A DNA stretch of 64,000 nt from assembly GCF_009671065.1 (NCBI RefSeq), contig NZ_CP046027.1, positions 2,542,001 to 2,606,000 on the forward strand. Reading direction: 5' to 3'. The position numbers were made by a program, and so were the translations under genes. Positions 7,020 through 14,124 of this stretch are shown here, one piece after another. The notes under the pieces are model-generated. The model did not search any database. It saw only the letters and a program-made list of their open reading frames with translations, and was not told the DNA's origin. Numbering within the stretch: the first letter of the stretch is position 1; each line of letters opens with the position of its first letter. The stretch is from Neisseria brasiliensis. Its GTDB lineage: Bacteria > Pseudomonadota > Gammaproteobacteria > Burkholderiales > Neisseriaceae.

Positions 7020-7291
7020 TTTGCATCCTTGCCAGACACCCCTGCTGCCGCATAGGCATCGGCAACAGACTCATTAATTTCTTCGATACTGAAAGAGCGG
7101 CCGCCTTTGCGTGCCAGTAAACCGGCCACATCGGAAAAGCTGCGTGTCTTTTTGGCTGCGCTGATCTTGAGTTCGCCGTTGGGCAGCTTGCTGATTTCGA
7201 GTTTGTCGCCGGTTCCTATGCCCAAGTGCGCCAAAAACTCTTTTCTCAAAGTAATCTGGTTCTTGGCCGTCAGCTTTAAAGCGGTTCCCAT
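7016..7291 (-). CDS. vapB: VapB/AbrB-type antitoxin
   Basis: 91 aa, ATG at 7291. The N-terminus (LTAKNQITLRKEFLAHLGIGTGDKLEI, residues 7-33) is a SpoVT/AbrB swapped-hairpin DNA-binding domain; the C-terminal half would bind and neutralise the PIN toxin encoded immediately downstream. A perfect 14-bp inverted repeat lies 15 bases upstream and is the expected autoregulatory operator. Confidence 0.85.
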   Translation of the reverse strand: MGTALKLTAKNQITLRKEFLAHLGIGTGDKLEISKLPNGELKISAAKKTRSFSDVAGLLARKGGRSFSIEEINESVADAYAAAGVSGKDAK

Positions 7292-7306
7292 AATACATGC
7301 CCCTCT

Positions 7307-7342
7307 GTTTAAAAGTAAGGTTATTATACCTTACTTTTAAAC
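7307..7342 (-). promoter_or_regulatory. vapBC operator-promoter
   Basis: Perfect inverted repeat GTTTAAAAGTAAGG / CCTTACTTTTAAAC with an 8-base spacer. On the minus strand the spacer holds TATAAT, a consensus -10 box, so VapB bound to both arms would block transcription. Confidence 0.75.
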
Positions 7343-7378
7343 CGGAATGGTTTTAGGCCTACAGATAATAACAGTAGG

Positions 7379-7438
7379 TTTTTTTCAGACGGTCTCCGGT
7401 TTGCAGACCGTCTGAAAAAACCTGCTCGGAGCAGGTTG
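7379..7438. terminator. DUS-type and T3 terminators between vapBC and the HicA-like gene
   Basis: CAGACGGTCT/AGACCGTCTG with flanking T and A runs (7385-7414), a DUS variant with GACCGTCTGAA, then ACCTGCTC/GAGCAGGT (7421-7438) after the stop codon at 7467. Confidence 0.7.
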
Positions 7439-7466
7439 TAGAAACCGCCGGCTTGCGGCGGAAAAT

Positions 7467-7682
7467 TCAGGCACTTTCCGCTTCAATCTGCCGGGTCAGG
7501 GCTTTGAAGTTCAGCAAACTGCGCGGGTTGTTGTCCGGTGTGAAGGGTACCGGGCATTTACGACCGCTCTCGTGTTGCAAGCAGCCGTGCCTGCGGCGGC
7601 CCTTGGGGATGTATGCCCATTTGCCGCTGCGGACGAGCTTGCCGACATAGTCTGCAAAATCCTTGTTGTTGCTGTATCTCAT
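7467..7682 (-). CDS. HicA-like small protein
   Basis: 71 aa, ATG at 7682 after an excellent CAAGGAGGTAAG. The pattern GKWAYIPKGRRRHGCLQH...CPVPFTP...RSLLNFKALTR resembles the double-stranded-RNA-binding fold of HicA/YcfA, with a candidate catalytic His in RRHGCLQH. There is no HicB partner beside it, so it may be a domesticated or solitary member. I have seen similar short proteins described on proteobacterial ICEs, but the assignment rests on motif resemblance only. Confidence 0.55.
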   Translation of the reverse strand: MRYSNNKDFADYVGKLVRSGKWAYIPKGRRRHGCLQHESGRKCPVPFTPDNNPRSLLNFKALTRQIEAESA

Positions 7683-7706
7683 CTTACCTCCTTGGTGCGG
7701 CGGCGG

Positions 7707-7734
7707 TTTCAGACGGCCGCAAGGCCGTCTGAAA
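7707..7734. terminator. DUS inverted-repeat terminator
   Basis: TTTCAGACGGCC/GGCCGTCTGAAA with a 4-base loop, between the helicase stop and the HicA-like start. Confidence 0.75.
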
Positions 7735-7764
7735 AACCGTACGCGGCATTTCGGGTGAAACGGT

Positions 7765-10149
7765 TTACTGATCCAGCAGCCGTTTGGCCAACTGGACTTC
7801 CACGGAGTCTTCCGCCTGATTCAGAATATCCAAACCGGTATCCGGCATATCGCCGGAGGTGGATTGGGCTACGGCGATTTTTTTTGCCATCAGTTCCAGA
7901 CAGATTTGCTGGGCAGTCTCCATGTAACCGGCAAAATACACCTTCACATGTTCCTTTTGGCCAATCCGCCAAGAGCGTCGTGCCGCCTGCATCAGGGTAT
8001 AGACGTTGTAGCCGGTCTGCATGAAGTAGATAGTCGGGAAGGCCAGCAGATCCAGGCCGGTTTTCACCAGCTCCGGATTGCAGATGACTACCTCGCAACC
8101 TTCATCCAAACGTGTGGCCACCCAGTCCTCGCGCTCATCGGCCTTCACCGAAGCACGCATCACCGCTGCTTTGATGCCTTCCGCCTGCAACAGCTTCTGC
8201 AGACGGCCGGCGGTATCGCGGGTGTCGGTGTAAACGGTATAGACCAGGCATTTACGCCCCTGGGCCAGTTCCTCCTTCACCACTGCCAGCAGGTCAGCTT
8301 CTTTGGGAGAAGGTTCGGACTCTTCAAAAACGGCTTCTGCTTCGAACAGCAGCTCGTTCCATCGTTTCCAAACCACCCGTTCCGGCTGGTGGCCGCAGTC
8401 CGGCCAGGCCAAAAGCGTGTTGGTGACTACACCGGTGAGGGTGTTGTCGCCTTTGGCCAAAGCCTGTTTCAGGCGTTGCTGCAGCCTCAGGCTCATGTCA
8501 CGGTAGATGCTTTCCTGTCGCGGTGTCATCGCCACCGGCCGGAAGATTTCCTCGTACGGAGGCAGAACGCCTTCGCCCAAGTCCCTGAGTTTCAGGAACA
8601 CCGTCACCGGAAGAATGTAGCGCATGATGCCCAAGGGGCCGAAGCCCGGTGCCTTGGCCGTACGCACCGAAGTACGCTTGGCTTTGGAACTGGTAAACGA
8701 ACCGCCGTCGAACTCGCTGCCGTTGCTGCGGATGACCTCCTTGAGTACACCGTGTTGGCGCATGAACGCCATCGCCGCCGTCCCCAAGGTATTGGTTTTG
8801 TTGTAACCGAAGCCGTCGGCCAGCATGGCCTGAGGATTCAGCCGCCACAGCAGGTAGAACAGGTCGTCTGCATATCCGCCCATCAGTGTGCCGGTCAGAC
8901 ATAACACCTTGCGGACACAGCGTGCCAATACACCCATGGCCTGACCTTGAGCCGTACCGTAGTTCTTGTACTCATGGCCCTCATCCACCACCATCAGTCC
9001 GAAGTATCCTTTCGGCAGATAGCGCTTGATGAACTCGGTCGGCTGGTAGCCGCCTACACCCAGAGAAAACTCGGTTTTACCCAAAGCCCGATCCAACCGT
9101 GCCGCCTGACGGTCGTTAAACACAAACTCGCCGTGTTCGTCCATCAGGTTGGCAAATGCCTGGATGTTGTTTTCCAGGATATCCGCCAGCATGGCCTCAC
9201 CGAACTGCGCCACCAGTTTCTGTGCCGTTTTCGGCCCCAGTCCCGGCAGCGCGGCCACCGCACCGATAACGCGCTCGTACACGCTCTGCTGGACAGTGTT
9301 GCTGTCTTTGCGGCACAAGGTCCACCAAGGTTCGCCACACTTACAGAAACGTCTGGATTTACCCAAAAATGCCTTCACTTCAGTTTCCGAATAGAAAGAC
9401 TCGCCTTCCTCACTCCTCAACTCGCAGCCGCATTTCGGACAACAAAACAGTCTGTCCGTGCGGATAAAGTGCTTGCCTTCGGCGTAATCTTTCCGGTACT
9501 GCTTGCGTACGGCATACGCCGGCCGCCAGTGGTAGCCCATCCGCATCCTGACCCGTCCCAATATAAAAAACTCGGGAACAGTCGGTGCTTCGCGCATCTG
9601 GCGGATTTTAAGCAGCTTGGCCAGCGTGTCTGTGCCGTTGAGTACCCACACCCGCGCATCTGGGACGGTTTTAAGAATTTCGCGCCGCCATTTGTAGACC
9701 AAATGGGGCGGACTCAAAACCAGCGTCCGAGATACACCGGAGGCATGGGCAACAGCGGCACAGGCAATGGCCATCATGGTTTTGCCCGTACCCATCTCGG
9801 CATTGATAACGGCCGCCGGTTGGTCTTCCACCTGCAACAGCTGATTGACCGCACGCACCACTTCCCGCTGGGCGGGAAACAGCTGACGGGGCAGACTGTC
9901 CAGCACCGCCTCATGGGCGGCATGGGTTTGGCCTTGGTACAGAGGCCGGTTTTGTTCGGTAACCGCCTCAAAAAGGCTGCCGCCGAAATCGTCCAAAAAC
10001 TGAGACAGGGACAAGTCATTGCCGCGCAGCTGCTCCAGCAGACGGTTGAATTGTTCCACCGCCTCCTTGTGGCGTATGAATTGGTCGAGGTCTTCGAGTT
10101 CCTCAAATACCTGTTCCAGGGGTGGACGGGGTTGTACATGAAATTCCAT
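7765..10149 (-). CDS. SNF2/DEXH-type helicase with zinc ribbon and HhH insert
   Basis: 794 aa, ATG at 10149. Walker A is MGTGKT (119-124), motif II is DEGH (389-392), motif III-like is LCLTGTLMGG, and the C-terminal RecA lobe holds QAARRSWRIGQKEHVKVY, the arginine-finger motif typical of SNF2 remodellers. Between motifs I and II are CxxC pairs (C237/C240 and C269/C271) that should bind zinc, and LPGLGPKTAQKL (301-312), a helix-hairpin-helix that binds DNA non-specifically. It is probably a DNA translocase acting in transfer, replication or defence. It is by far the largest gene of the cargo region and has its own L1 leader. Confidence 0.85.
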   Translation of the reverse strand: MEFHVQPRPPLEQVFEELEDLDQFIRHKEAVEQFNRLLEQLRGNDLSLSQFLDDFGGSLFEAVTEQNRPLYQGQTHAAHEAVLDSLPRQLFPAQREVVRAVNQLLQVEDQPAAVINAEMGTGKTMMAIACAAVAHASGVSRTLVLSPPHLVYKWRREILKTVPDARVWVLNGTDTLAKLLKIRQMREAPTVPEFFILGRVRMRMGYHWRPAYAVRKQYRKDYAEGKHFIRTDRLFCCPKCGCELRSEEGESFYSETEVKAFLGKSRRFCKCGEPWWTLCRKDSNTVQQSVYERVIGAVAALPGLGPKTAQKLVAQFGEAMLADILENNIQAFANLMDEHGEFVFNDRQAARLDRALGKTEFSLGVGGYQPTEFIKRYLPKGYFGLMVVDEGHEYKNYGTAQGQAMGVLARCVRKVLCLTGTLMGGYADDLFYLLWRLNPQAMLADGFGYNKTNTLGTAAMAFMRQHGVLKEVIRSNGSEFDGGSFTSSKAKRTSVRTAKAPGFGPLGIMRYILPVTVFLKLRDLGEGVLPPYEEIFRPVAMTPRQESIYRDMSLRLQQRLKQALAKGDNTLTGVVTNTLLAWPDCGHQPERVVWKRWNELLFEAEAVFEESEPSPKEADLLAVVKEELAQGRKCLVYTVYTDTRDTAGRLQKLLQAEGIKAAVMRASVKADEREDWVATRLDEGCEVVICNPELVKTGLDLLAFPTIYFMQTGYNVYTLMQAARRSWRIGQKEHVKVYFAGYMETAQQICLELMAKKIAVAQSTSGDMPDTGLDILNQAEDSVEVQLAKRLLDQ

Positions 10150-10207
10150 GATGCAGTCTCCAAAAAAACGGGGACTGCCCCCTTCGGGGAACAGTCCCCA
10201 AAGGGTT
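10150..10207 (-). promoter_or_regulatory. L1 leader, copy k (helicase)
   Basis: Hairpin 1 CCCTTTGGGG/CCCCGAAGGG. Segment 1 GGGGACTG and segment 2 CAGTCCCC are perfectly complementary and followed by G and seven T. GCAGTC also pairs with GACTGC beside the GGAG. Confidence 0.8.
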
Positions 10208-10224
10208 GAAAAAAGAAAAACAGA

Positions 10225-10788
10225 TTAGTCGGCCAAGACAGTCTGCGCCCACTCCAGTGTTTCAGCGGGCAGCGCGTCAGGACAGTTTAATACCGCTTTG
10301 GCCAAACAGTAATCATCGATTTGCCGCGCCGCCTGACCAAAGGTCAGACCGCAGCCGACAAAATCGTCAAATGCCCGAACCTGTTGATACGAAGGCTCAC
10401 GGCTTTCCAGCCTGTCCGGAGCCAGCGCTTTCAGACGGCCTACGGCATCGGCGGTGATGAGTTCATCGGGATTGATGCCGGCAAACTCAAAGCAGGCCGC
10501 CATATCGCCGGATTGGCAGATGATGTCGCAGCGGTGGTAGTCGGGGTAATGCGCCTCGACAAAGTCCCAATCCAAATCCGGCCGGGATAAAGGCTTTGTC
10601 GACTCGGAGCACAAACCGACCTCCGGCCGTACAACCGCAGCCGTCAGGGCTTCCTGAACAGTATCGAATTCAGGATCCCAGCCGAAAATCAGCTCGTCCG
10701 TGTGCGGACAAACAATATCGCAACCGTATTTGCCCAATGCGTCTTGGGTAATACGGATTTCCAAGGTTTTTTCGTTAAGGTAACGCAT
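10225..10788 (-). CDS. hypothetical ICE protein
   Basis: 187 aa, ATG at 10788 (MRYLNEKTLEIRITQ) after AGGAGTGCATC. Acidic and soluble, with several Cys (CDIVC, CDIIC, CGLTF) that do not form an obvious zinc site. One DUS is inside the gene (near 10430). No family recognised. L2 and L1 elements precede it. Confidence 0.65.
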   Translation of the reverse strand: MRYLNEKTLEIRITQDALGKYGCDIVCPHTDELIFGWDPEFDTVQEALTAAVVRPEVGLCSESTKPLSRPDLDWDFVEAHYPDYHRCDIICQSGDMAACFEFAGINPDELITADAVGRLKALAPDRLESREPSYQQVRAFDDFVGCGLTFGQAARQIDDYCLAKAVLNCPDALPAETLEWAQTVLAD

Positions 10789-10846
10789 GATGCACTCCTA
10801 AAAATAAAGGGGCATCGTGTCCGGAGACGGATGCCCCGGATGGGTT
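10789..10846 (-). promoter_or_regulatory. L1 leader, copy l
   Basis: Segment 1 GGGGCATC and segment 2 GATGCCCC are perfectly complementary, trailed by TTTATTTTT. GATGC plus CCT alternatively pair with AGG and GCATC spanning the Shine-Dalgarno. Confidence 0.8.
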
Positions 10847-10854
10847 AAAAAAAT

Positions 10855-10919
10855 GCCGTGGCCGCACGAATGCGGTTGATGATGTTTAACGGCAGCATCG
10901 AGACAGTGAAACGACTGTC
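10855..10919 (-). ncRNA. L2 structured RNA element, copy 3
   Basis: GCCGT/ACGGC around CCGCA-TTCG-TGCGG, with a GACAGT/ACTGTC hairpin on its 5' side (minus strand). Directly 5' of leader copy l. Confidence 0.7.
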
Positions 10920-10936
10920 GGCGTTGGAAACAGGTT

Positions 10937-11005
10937 TTTAGCTGCGCCGAGGCCGTCTGAAAACGAAGTTTCAGCGTAGCTAAAAAACCTGCTCGAAAGC
11001 AGGTT
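10937..11005 (-). terminator. T3 terminator with DUS
   Basis: AACCTGC/GCAGGTT (10986-11005), then a T-run on the minus strand, just past the stop codon at 11021. The outer block repeats the arrangement at 3751-3833 and holds one DUS. Confidence 0.7.
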
Positions 11006-11020
11006 CGCACCGTCCACATA

Positions 11021-11467
11021 TTACCGTGTACTGAATAAAACCGTTTCCGCCAAAACCTCGGAGAACGGCAGATTGTGAAGCCGCCAATCATCAGCGCGCT
11101 CTACCAAAAGAGATTGCGGGTCATACAAATCCGACTCGCTCAGCCGCATGAGCAGATTGCCGCATTCCTCACGACTCAAAGCACTGCTCAACCGCTTTTT
11201 ACGCTTGCTTTCTGAGTTGGCCAACACAACAACGTATAGCCCTTCATCCCGTTTGGCCAGATTCAGGCAGGTATCTATGAAAAAATCATCCAAGGCTGTC
11301 AGCAGCGGGTGATGGGCTTCATTGTCGAAATCTAATCCCAGCAAACGCCAATCGGGCCGGTATTCCGCACAGACAAAGGCCTGATTCTCCTCCAGCAGTA
11401 CCGAATATTCTGCCTCTTTCTGTTTCAAGGTTTCGTAAGCACATTTGCACAGCTTGTTTAACATCAT
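11021..11467 (-). CDS. hypothetical ICE protein
   Basis: 148 aa, ATG at 11467 (MMLNKLCKCAYETLKQKEAEY) after GAGAGGTGA. It begins seven bases after the stop of the 112-aa gene upstream, so the two form an operon under the single L1 leader at 11814. The first third is helical and Lys/Glu-rich; a basic patch SESKRKKRLSS is central. No family recognised. Confidence 0.65.
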   Translation of the reverse strand: MMLNKLCKCAYETLKQKEAEYSVLLEENQAFVCAEYRPDWRLLGLDFDNEAHHPLLTALDDFFIDTCLNLAKRDEGLYVVVLANSESKRKKRLSSALSREECGNLLMRLSESDLYDPQSLLVERADDWRLHNLPFSEVLAETVLFSTR

Positions 11468-11474
11468 TCACCTC

Positions 11475-11813
11475 TCAGGCAGCTGCTGCAGCTGCATCAA
11501 ACATGGCCATAAACTGCCAATAGTCGGTAATGTTGGTGCCATTGATATTCAACCAGGAAGCAAGGGCATTAACTTCATAGGCAACCGTCCAATCGGGACG
11601 TTCGTCAAACAACCAGCGTTCGATGGCCGTCAGAACAAGCTCTTGGGCAATATTGCCGAAATGCGGGATTTTCTCATGGGTTCGGGCAACTTCCCAAACT
11701 GCATCGGCCAAAGCGTAGCTGTTCCAGTAGCTGCTGCATCCCAAACGGCGCAGGATTTTAAGCCAGTCTTCAAAAGCAGAGGCAGTATCGCGGTAGATGA
11801 TCTCGTTGAACAT
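11475..11813 (-). CDS. hypothetical ICE protein
   Basis: 112 aa, ATG at 11813 (MFNEIIYRDTASAFEDWLKIL) after AAGGAGAACTGTC. Rich in Trp (DWLKIL, YWNSY, ERWLFDERPDW, ASWLN, DYWQF), ending in a run of Ala (DAAAAAA) encoded by GCAGCTGC repeats. Soluble and helical. First gene of a two-gene operon. Function unknown. Confidence 0.65.
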   Translation of the reverse strand: MFNEIIYRDTASAFEDWLKILRRLGCSSYWNSYALADAVWEVARTHEKIPHFGNIAQELVLTAIERWLFDERPDWTVAYEVNALASWLNINGTNITDYWQFMAMFDAAAAAA

Positions 11814-11873
11814 GACAGTTCTCCTTAAAAAGCGGGAGATCCGTCCCCTTCGAGGCAGTATCCCCCGATGGTT
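11814..11873 (-). promoter_or_regulatory. L1 leader, copy n
   Basis: Segment 1 CGGGGGAT pairs with segment 2 ATCTCCCG (one G-T), then CTTTTT. TCTCC pairs perfectly with GGAGA, the Shine-Dalgarno. The first hairpin is weak in this copy. Confidence 0.7.
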
Positions 11874-11882
11874 GATATGGAA

Positions 11883-11913
11883 ATCCCACCGGCAGCCTGG
11901 GCTGTGGTGGGAT
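11883..11913 (-). repeat. H4 module-end hairpin, copy 3
   Basis: ATCCCACC/GGTGGGAT with inner CAGCC/GGCTG, between the cassette 3 stop codon and the next leader. Nearly identical to copy 4. Confidence 0.65.
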
Positions 11914-11939
11914 GGATGGGTTGGAAAATACGGATAGGT

Positions 11940-12047
11940 TTATTGATCCTTATCCTGTTTGCGTTGTGATTCGCCAAACTTAACCAGCTTGTGAATGCCG
12001 AACAACATCGCGGCAATCACAACCAGCAGGCTGTAGGTCATAATCAT
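11940..12047 (-). CDS. small single-span membrane protein (cassette 3, 35 aa)
   Basis: 35 aa (MIMTYSLLVVIAAMLFGIHKL...), ATG at 12047 after GGAAGAGCC. Hydrophobic span 5-18, then a charged tail (KFGESQRKQDKDQ). It is the second small gene of the cassette, like the tandem pair in cassette 4. Confidence 0.55.
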   Translation of the reverse strand: MIMTYSLLVVIAAMLFGIHKLVKFGESQRKQDKDQ

Positions 12048-12055
12048 GGCTCTTC

Positions 12056-12151
12056 CTACTCCTTGTCTTCTTCGCTCATTTTAGATAGCTTGAAAATAGC
12101 TACCCACATAAGCACCAGAACACTGAGTAGGAACCAAGTCAGGGCAGTCAT
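12056..12151 (-). CDS. small single-span membrane protein (cassette 3, 31 aa)
   Basis: 31 aa (MTALTWFLLSVLVLMWVAIF...), hydrophobic span 5-20, tail KLSKMSEEDKE. Its ATG overlaps the TGA of the 98-aa gene (ATGA), so it is translationally coupled. The start resembles MDSLTVFLLIVL of cassette 1. Confidence 0.6.
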   Translation of the reverse strand: MTALTWFLLSVLVLMWVAIFKLSKMSEEDKE

Positions 12152-12444
12152 GGTTTTTTCCTTTCATCGGATTGATCCGGGTTATCGGTTTGGGGCATTG
12201 TCAGTTTGGATTCATACAACACCAAGTAATGCACCAATAACTGAGCCGTATAACTAATCAGCAGCAGTATCAGCACATTCAGGCAACGGTTCCAAACAGA
12301 GCCGCCGTCTATCCACAGGTAAGGCCCGATTGCAATAATCGAGGCAACAGCCGTGTCTTCCAGAATTTTCAGCCACAAATCGAATATTCGTTTTGAAACG
12401 GGCTTGCGAAACGGAAACACAAGTTTTAAGAATTTCTTAAACAT
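12148..12444 (-). CDS. cassette 3 membrane protein, 98 aa
   Basis: 98 aa, ATG at 12444. KRIFDLWLKILEDTAVASIIAIGPYL (19-44) matches the KRLFDFWYKLFEDV...AILPY block of cassettes 1 and 4; a second hydrophobic stretch covers about 54-76. The C-terminal tail is longer and charged (TDNPDQSDERKKP). The first bases overlap the end of a 24-codon leader frame. No recognised family. Confidence 0.7.
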   Translation of the reverse strand: MFKKFLKLVFPFRKPVSKRIFDLWLKILEDTAVASIIAIGPYLWIDGGSVWNRCLNVLILLLISYTAQLLVHYLVLYESKLTMPQTDNPDQSDERKKP

Positions 12445-12511
12445 ATGTTACCACCCCGCCAGACCAACTCAAAACTTTTCCCGGCAAAGAACCGGATAGT
12501 TCGTACATCAT
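12437..12511 (-). CDS. 24-aa leader peptide of cassette 3
   Basis: MMYELSGSLPGKVLSW..., 24 aa, after AGGAGATACATT. Its TAA lies inside the 98-aa gene start (ATGTTTAA), so ribosomes finishing it are placed on the next start codon. Its Shine-Dalgarno is in a perfect 10-bp stem of the L1 leader. It is likely the real target of this leader. Confidence 0.5.
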   Translation of the reverse strand: MMYELSGSLPGKVLSWSGGVVTYV

Positions 12512-12584
12512 AATGTATCTCCTCATTGAAAAAAAGGCGGAGATACATCCTCCGGCGGAGAAGATATCACCGCCGGTCGGGGTT
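12512..12584 (-). promoter_or_regulatory. L1 leader, copy o (cassette 3)
   Basis: Hairpin 1 is CCGGCGG/CCGCCGG instead of the usual CCC..GGGG/CCCC..GGG: both arms changed together. Segment 2 ATGTATCTCC pairs perfectly with segment 3 GGAGATACAT over 10 bp; GGCGG of hairpin 1 can instead pair with CCGCC next to seven T. Confidence 0.8.
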
Positions 12585-12592
12585 AAAAGAAA

Positions 12593-12659
12593 GCCGTGGC
12601 CGCACGAATGCGGCTGATGATGGTTAACGGCAACATCGAGACAGAAGGAACAGTCTGTC
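12593..12659 (-). ncRNA. L2 structured RNA element, copy 4
   Basis: GCCGT/ACGGC enclosing CCGCA-TTCG-TGCGG, plus GACAG/CTGTC; 5' of the cassette 3 leader. Confidence 0.7.
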
Positions 12660-12671
12660 AGCTGTGTGAAA

Positions 12672-12730
12672 CAGGTTTTTTCAGACGGCCTCAAGTTAAG
12701 GCCATCTGAAAAAACCTGCTCGAAAGCAGG
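12672..12730 (-). terminator. nested DUS/T3 terminator
   Basis: CCTGC/GCAGG (12715-12730) right after the 12747 stop, then a 20-bp inverted repeat from CAGGTTTTTTCAGACGGCCT to its near-perfect complement (one mismatch in the second DUS copy). Confidence 0.75.
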
Positions 12731-12746
12731 TTGAGATATGTTCGGG

Positions 12747-13466
12747 CTATGCTGCTGCCTTTTCATACCAGGTTTCACCGTTGCAGAAACGCGCGGCCAC
12801 ACGGTATTCCTCGCAATACGGGGATACTAATTCCTCATAACGCTGCCACAGTGCAGCTTCCAAAGCCGAGAGGCGTTTGGCGATGCCTTTGTGATAGCAG
12901 AAAATTTGGGCTTTGGTGGCAATACGGTAGTCGGCGTATTCATCGATGATGCAGTCAACCGCGCCGTCTATTTCTTCGGCACTGTAATCCTCCCAGCTGT
13001 AACTTGAGAAAGCGGTTCCCAAATTGATTTGCTGGTCGATATTGGTACCTTCGTAATAGCCGTGCCGCATGATGACTTCCATCGTCATGCAGATACGCTC
13101 CCCGAAAAACAGCGTTTCGGCCGTGATTTCAGCCAGCTTCGTCCCGCCGTAGTTGCGGTCGTAGTGGCAGCCACGGTCTTCAACCTCATCAGTAGTAGTT
13201 TCAATGTAGAAACCGTCGATGCGGTGTTTACGGTTGCGGTTTTTCGTATAGCGGTTACGGTGCGGTTCGTCTGCACGGTGTTTGAAGTCAGCGATGAAAT
13301 CCTCGGTATAGAAACCGATGATGTCGCCGATACGTTCGTAATCATCCGGCTGCAGACGGTCTTCTTCGTTCATTCCTTCGTTGTAGGCATCCACATCGAA
13401 TTGGGAGGCAGTCAGAGCCGTTACGACATCCAAGCGGTGATTGAACATAAAGTTTGAAGTACCCAC
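12747..13466 (-). CDS. hypothetical ICE protein
   Basis: 239 aa. GTG at 13466 (VGTSNFMFNHRLDV) is preferred because AAAGGAAATACC precedes it and the L1 stem covers it; the first ATG would be seven codons later. The middle is very charged (FKHRADEPHRNRYTKNRNRKHR), and the rest is acidic with many Tyr. It is soluble and of no recognised family. Confidence 0.65.
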   Translation of the reverse strand: MGTSNFMFNHRLDVVTALTASQFDVDAYNEGMNEEDRLQPDDYERIGDIIGFYTEDFIADFKHRADEPHRNRYTKNRNRKHRIDGFYIETTTDEVEDRGCHYDRNYGGTKLAEITAETLFFGERICMTMEVIMRHGYYEGTNIDQQINLGTAFSSYSWEDYSAEEIDGAVDCIIDEYADYRIATKAQIFCYHKGIAKRLSALEAALWQRYEELVSPYCEEYRVAARFCNGETWYEKAAA

Positions 13467-13528
13467 GGTATTTCCTTTCAAAATAAAAGGGCATACCGCC
13501 CCTTGGGGAACGGTATCCCCATAGGGTT
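13467..13528 (-). promoter_or_regulatory. L1 leader, copy p
   Basis: Segment 1 GGGGATACCG pairs with segment 2 CGGTATGCCC (one mismatch), then TTTTATTTT. CGGTAT alternatively pairs with ATACCG, which contains the first base of the GTG start codon. Confidence 0.75.
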
Positions 13529-13545
13529 GGATAAAAAGATATGAC

Positions 13546-13578
13546 AATCCCACCGGCAGCATGGGCTGTGGTGGGATT
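13546..13578 (-). repeat. H4 module-end hairpin, copy 4
   Basis: AATCCCACC/GGTGGGATT with inner CAGC/GCTG, just after the last small gene of cassette 4. Confidence 0.65.
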
Positions 13579-13602
13579 AAGTGTTGAAAAAATCAGACTG
13601 TA

Positions 13603-13737
13603 TTACGGCTGCTGTTCTTTGCGCTTCTGCTCGAGTTCCTGCTTGTGCAGGATGCTGAGCTTACGGAGCACATAAACGGCAATCATACCGAATGCCAATA
13701 CAGGTAAGAGGATAAAAGTTAAATCATTCATGATCAT
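13603..13737 (-). CDS. small single-span membrane protein (cassette 4, second copy)
   Basis: 44 aa from ATG at 13737 (ATGA overlap with the upstream stop) or 42 aa from ATG at 13731 (MNDLTFILLPVL), the form that aligns with its neighbour. Hydrophobic span about 7-23, then VLRKLSILHKQELEQKRKEQQP. The tail is near-identical in pattern to the neighbour's (VLRKLGKLHQQELEEKRKEQSQ), showing a tandem duplication. Confidence 0.6.
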   Translation of the reverse strand: MIMNDLTFILLPVLAFGMIAVYVLRKLSILHKQELEQKRKEQQP

Positions 13738-13862
13738 TGCGATTGTTCTTTTCGCTTCTCTTCAAGCTCCTGCTGATGGAGTTTGCCGAGTTTACGGAGT
13801 ACCGCCGCAATCGCAATCAAGATTGACAGAACAATCAAAAGCATGACGCTCAGGTCATTCAT
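13734..13862 (-). CDS. small single-span membrane protein (cassette 4, first copy)
   Basis: 42 aa (MNDLSVMLLIVLSILIAI...), ATG at 13862 after AAAGGAAACGAATC. One span at 4-21, then a Lys/Glu/Gln helix that could form a coiled coil. It overlaps the end of the 89-aa gene by eight bases. The start matches the 44-aa protein of cassette 1. Confidence 0.65.
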   Translation of the reverse strand: MNDLSVMLLIVLSILIAIAAVLRKLGKLHQQELEEKRKEQSQ

Positions 13863-14124
13863 GATTCGTTTCCTTTCTGCTCATCCATGCTTCGTTATCT
13901 GCCAAAAAGTACATGACGTAAAACGAAGAGACAGCAATCAAAAGTAAATACGCAATATTCGCACACCGTTCGGCAAGCGAATCCGAGGTCAGTTTGAAAT
14001 ACGGCAACATGGAAGCCAGGCTCCATATCGTAATATTTTCAAACAGCTTGAACCAAAAGTCAAAAAGACGTTTGGCAACAGGGAATCGGGATTTAATCCT
14101 TCTCCACAGATTAGGGTGTATCAA
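13855..14124 (-). CDS. cassette 4 membrane protein, 89 aa
   Basis: 89 aa with a TTG start at 14124, six bases after AAAGGAGG. VAKRLFDFWFKLFENI, LPYFKLTSDSLAERC and LADNEAWMSRKE are shared with the cassette 1 protein; two hydrophobic stretches (about 32-44 and 57-75). The rare start codon together with a hidden Shine-Dalgarno implies low basal expression. Probably an inner-membrane protein; function unknown. Confidence 0.7.
   Translation of the reverse strand: MIHPNLWRRIKSRFPVAKRLFDFWFKLFENITIWSLASMLPYFKLTSDSLAERCANIAYLLLIAVSSFYVMYFLADNEAWMSRKETNHE

Noticed and set aside
8947..10209. 420-codon plus-strand frame opposite the helicase
   Set aside because: Antisense to a gene with clear helicase motifs; no family resemblance.
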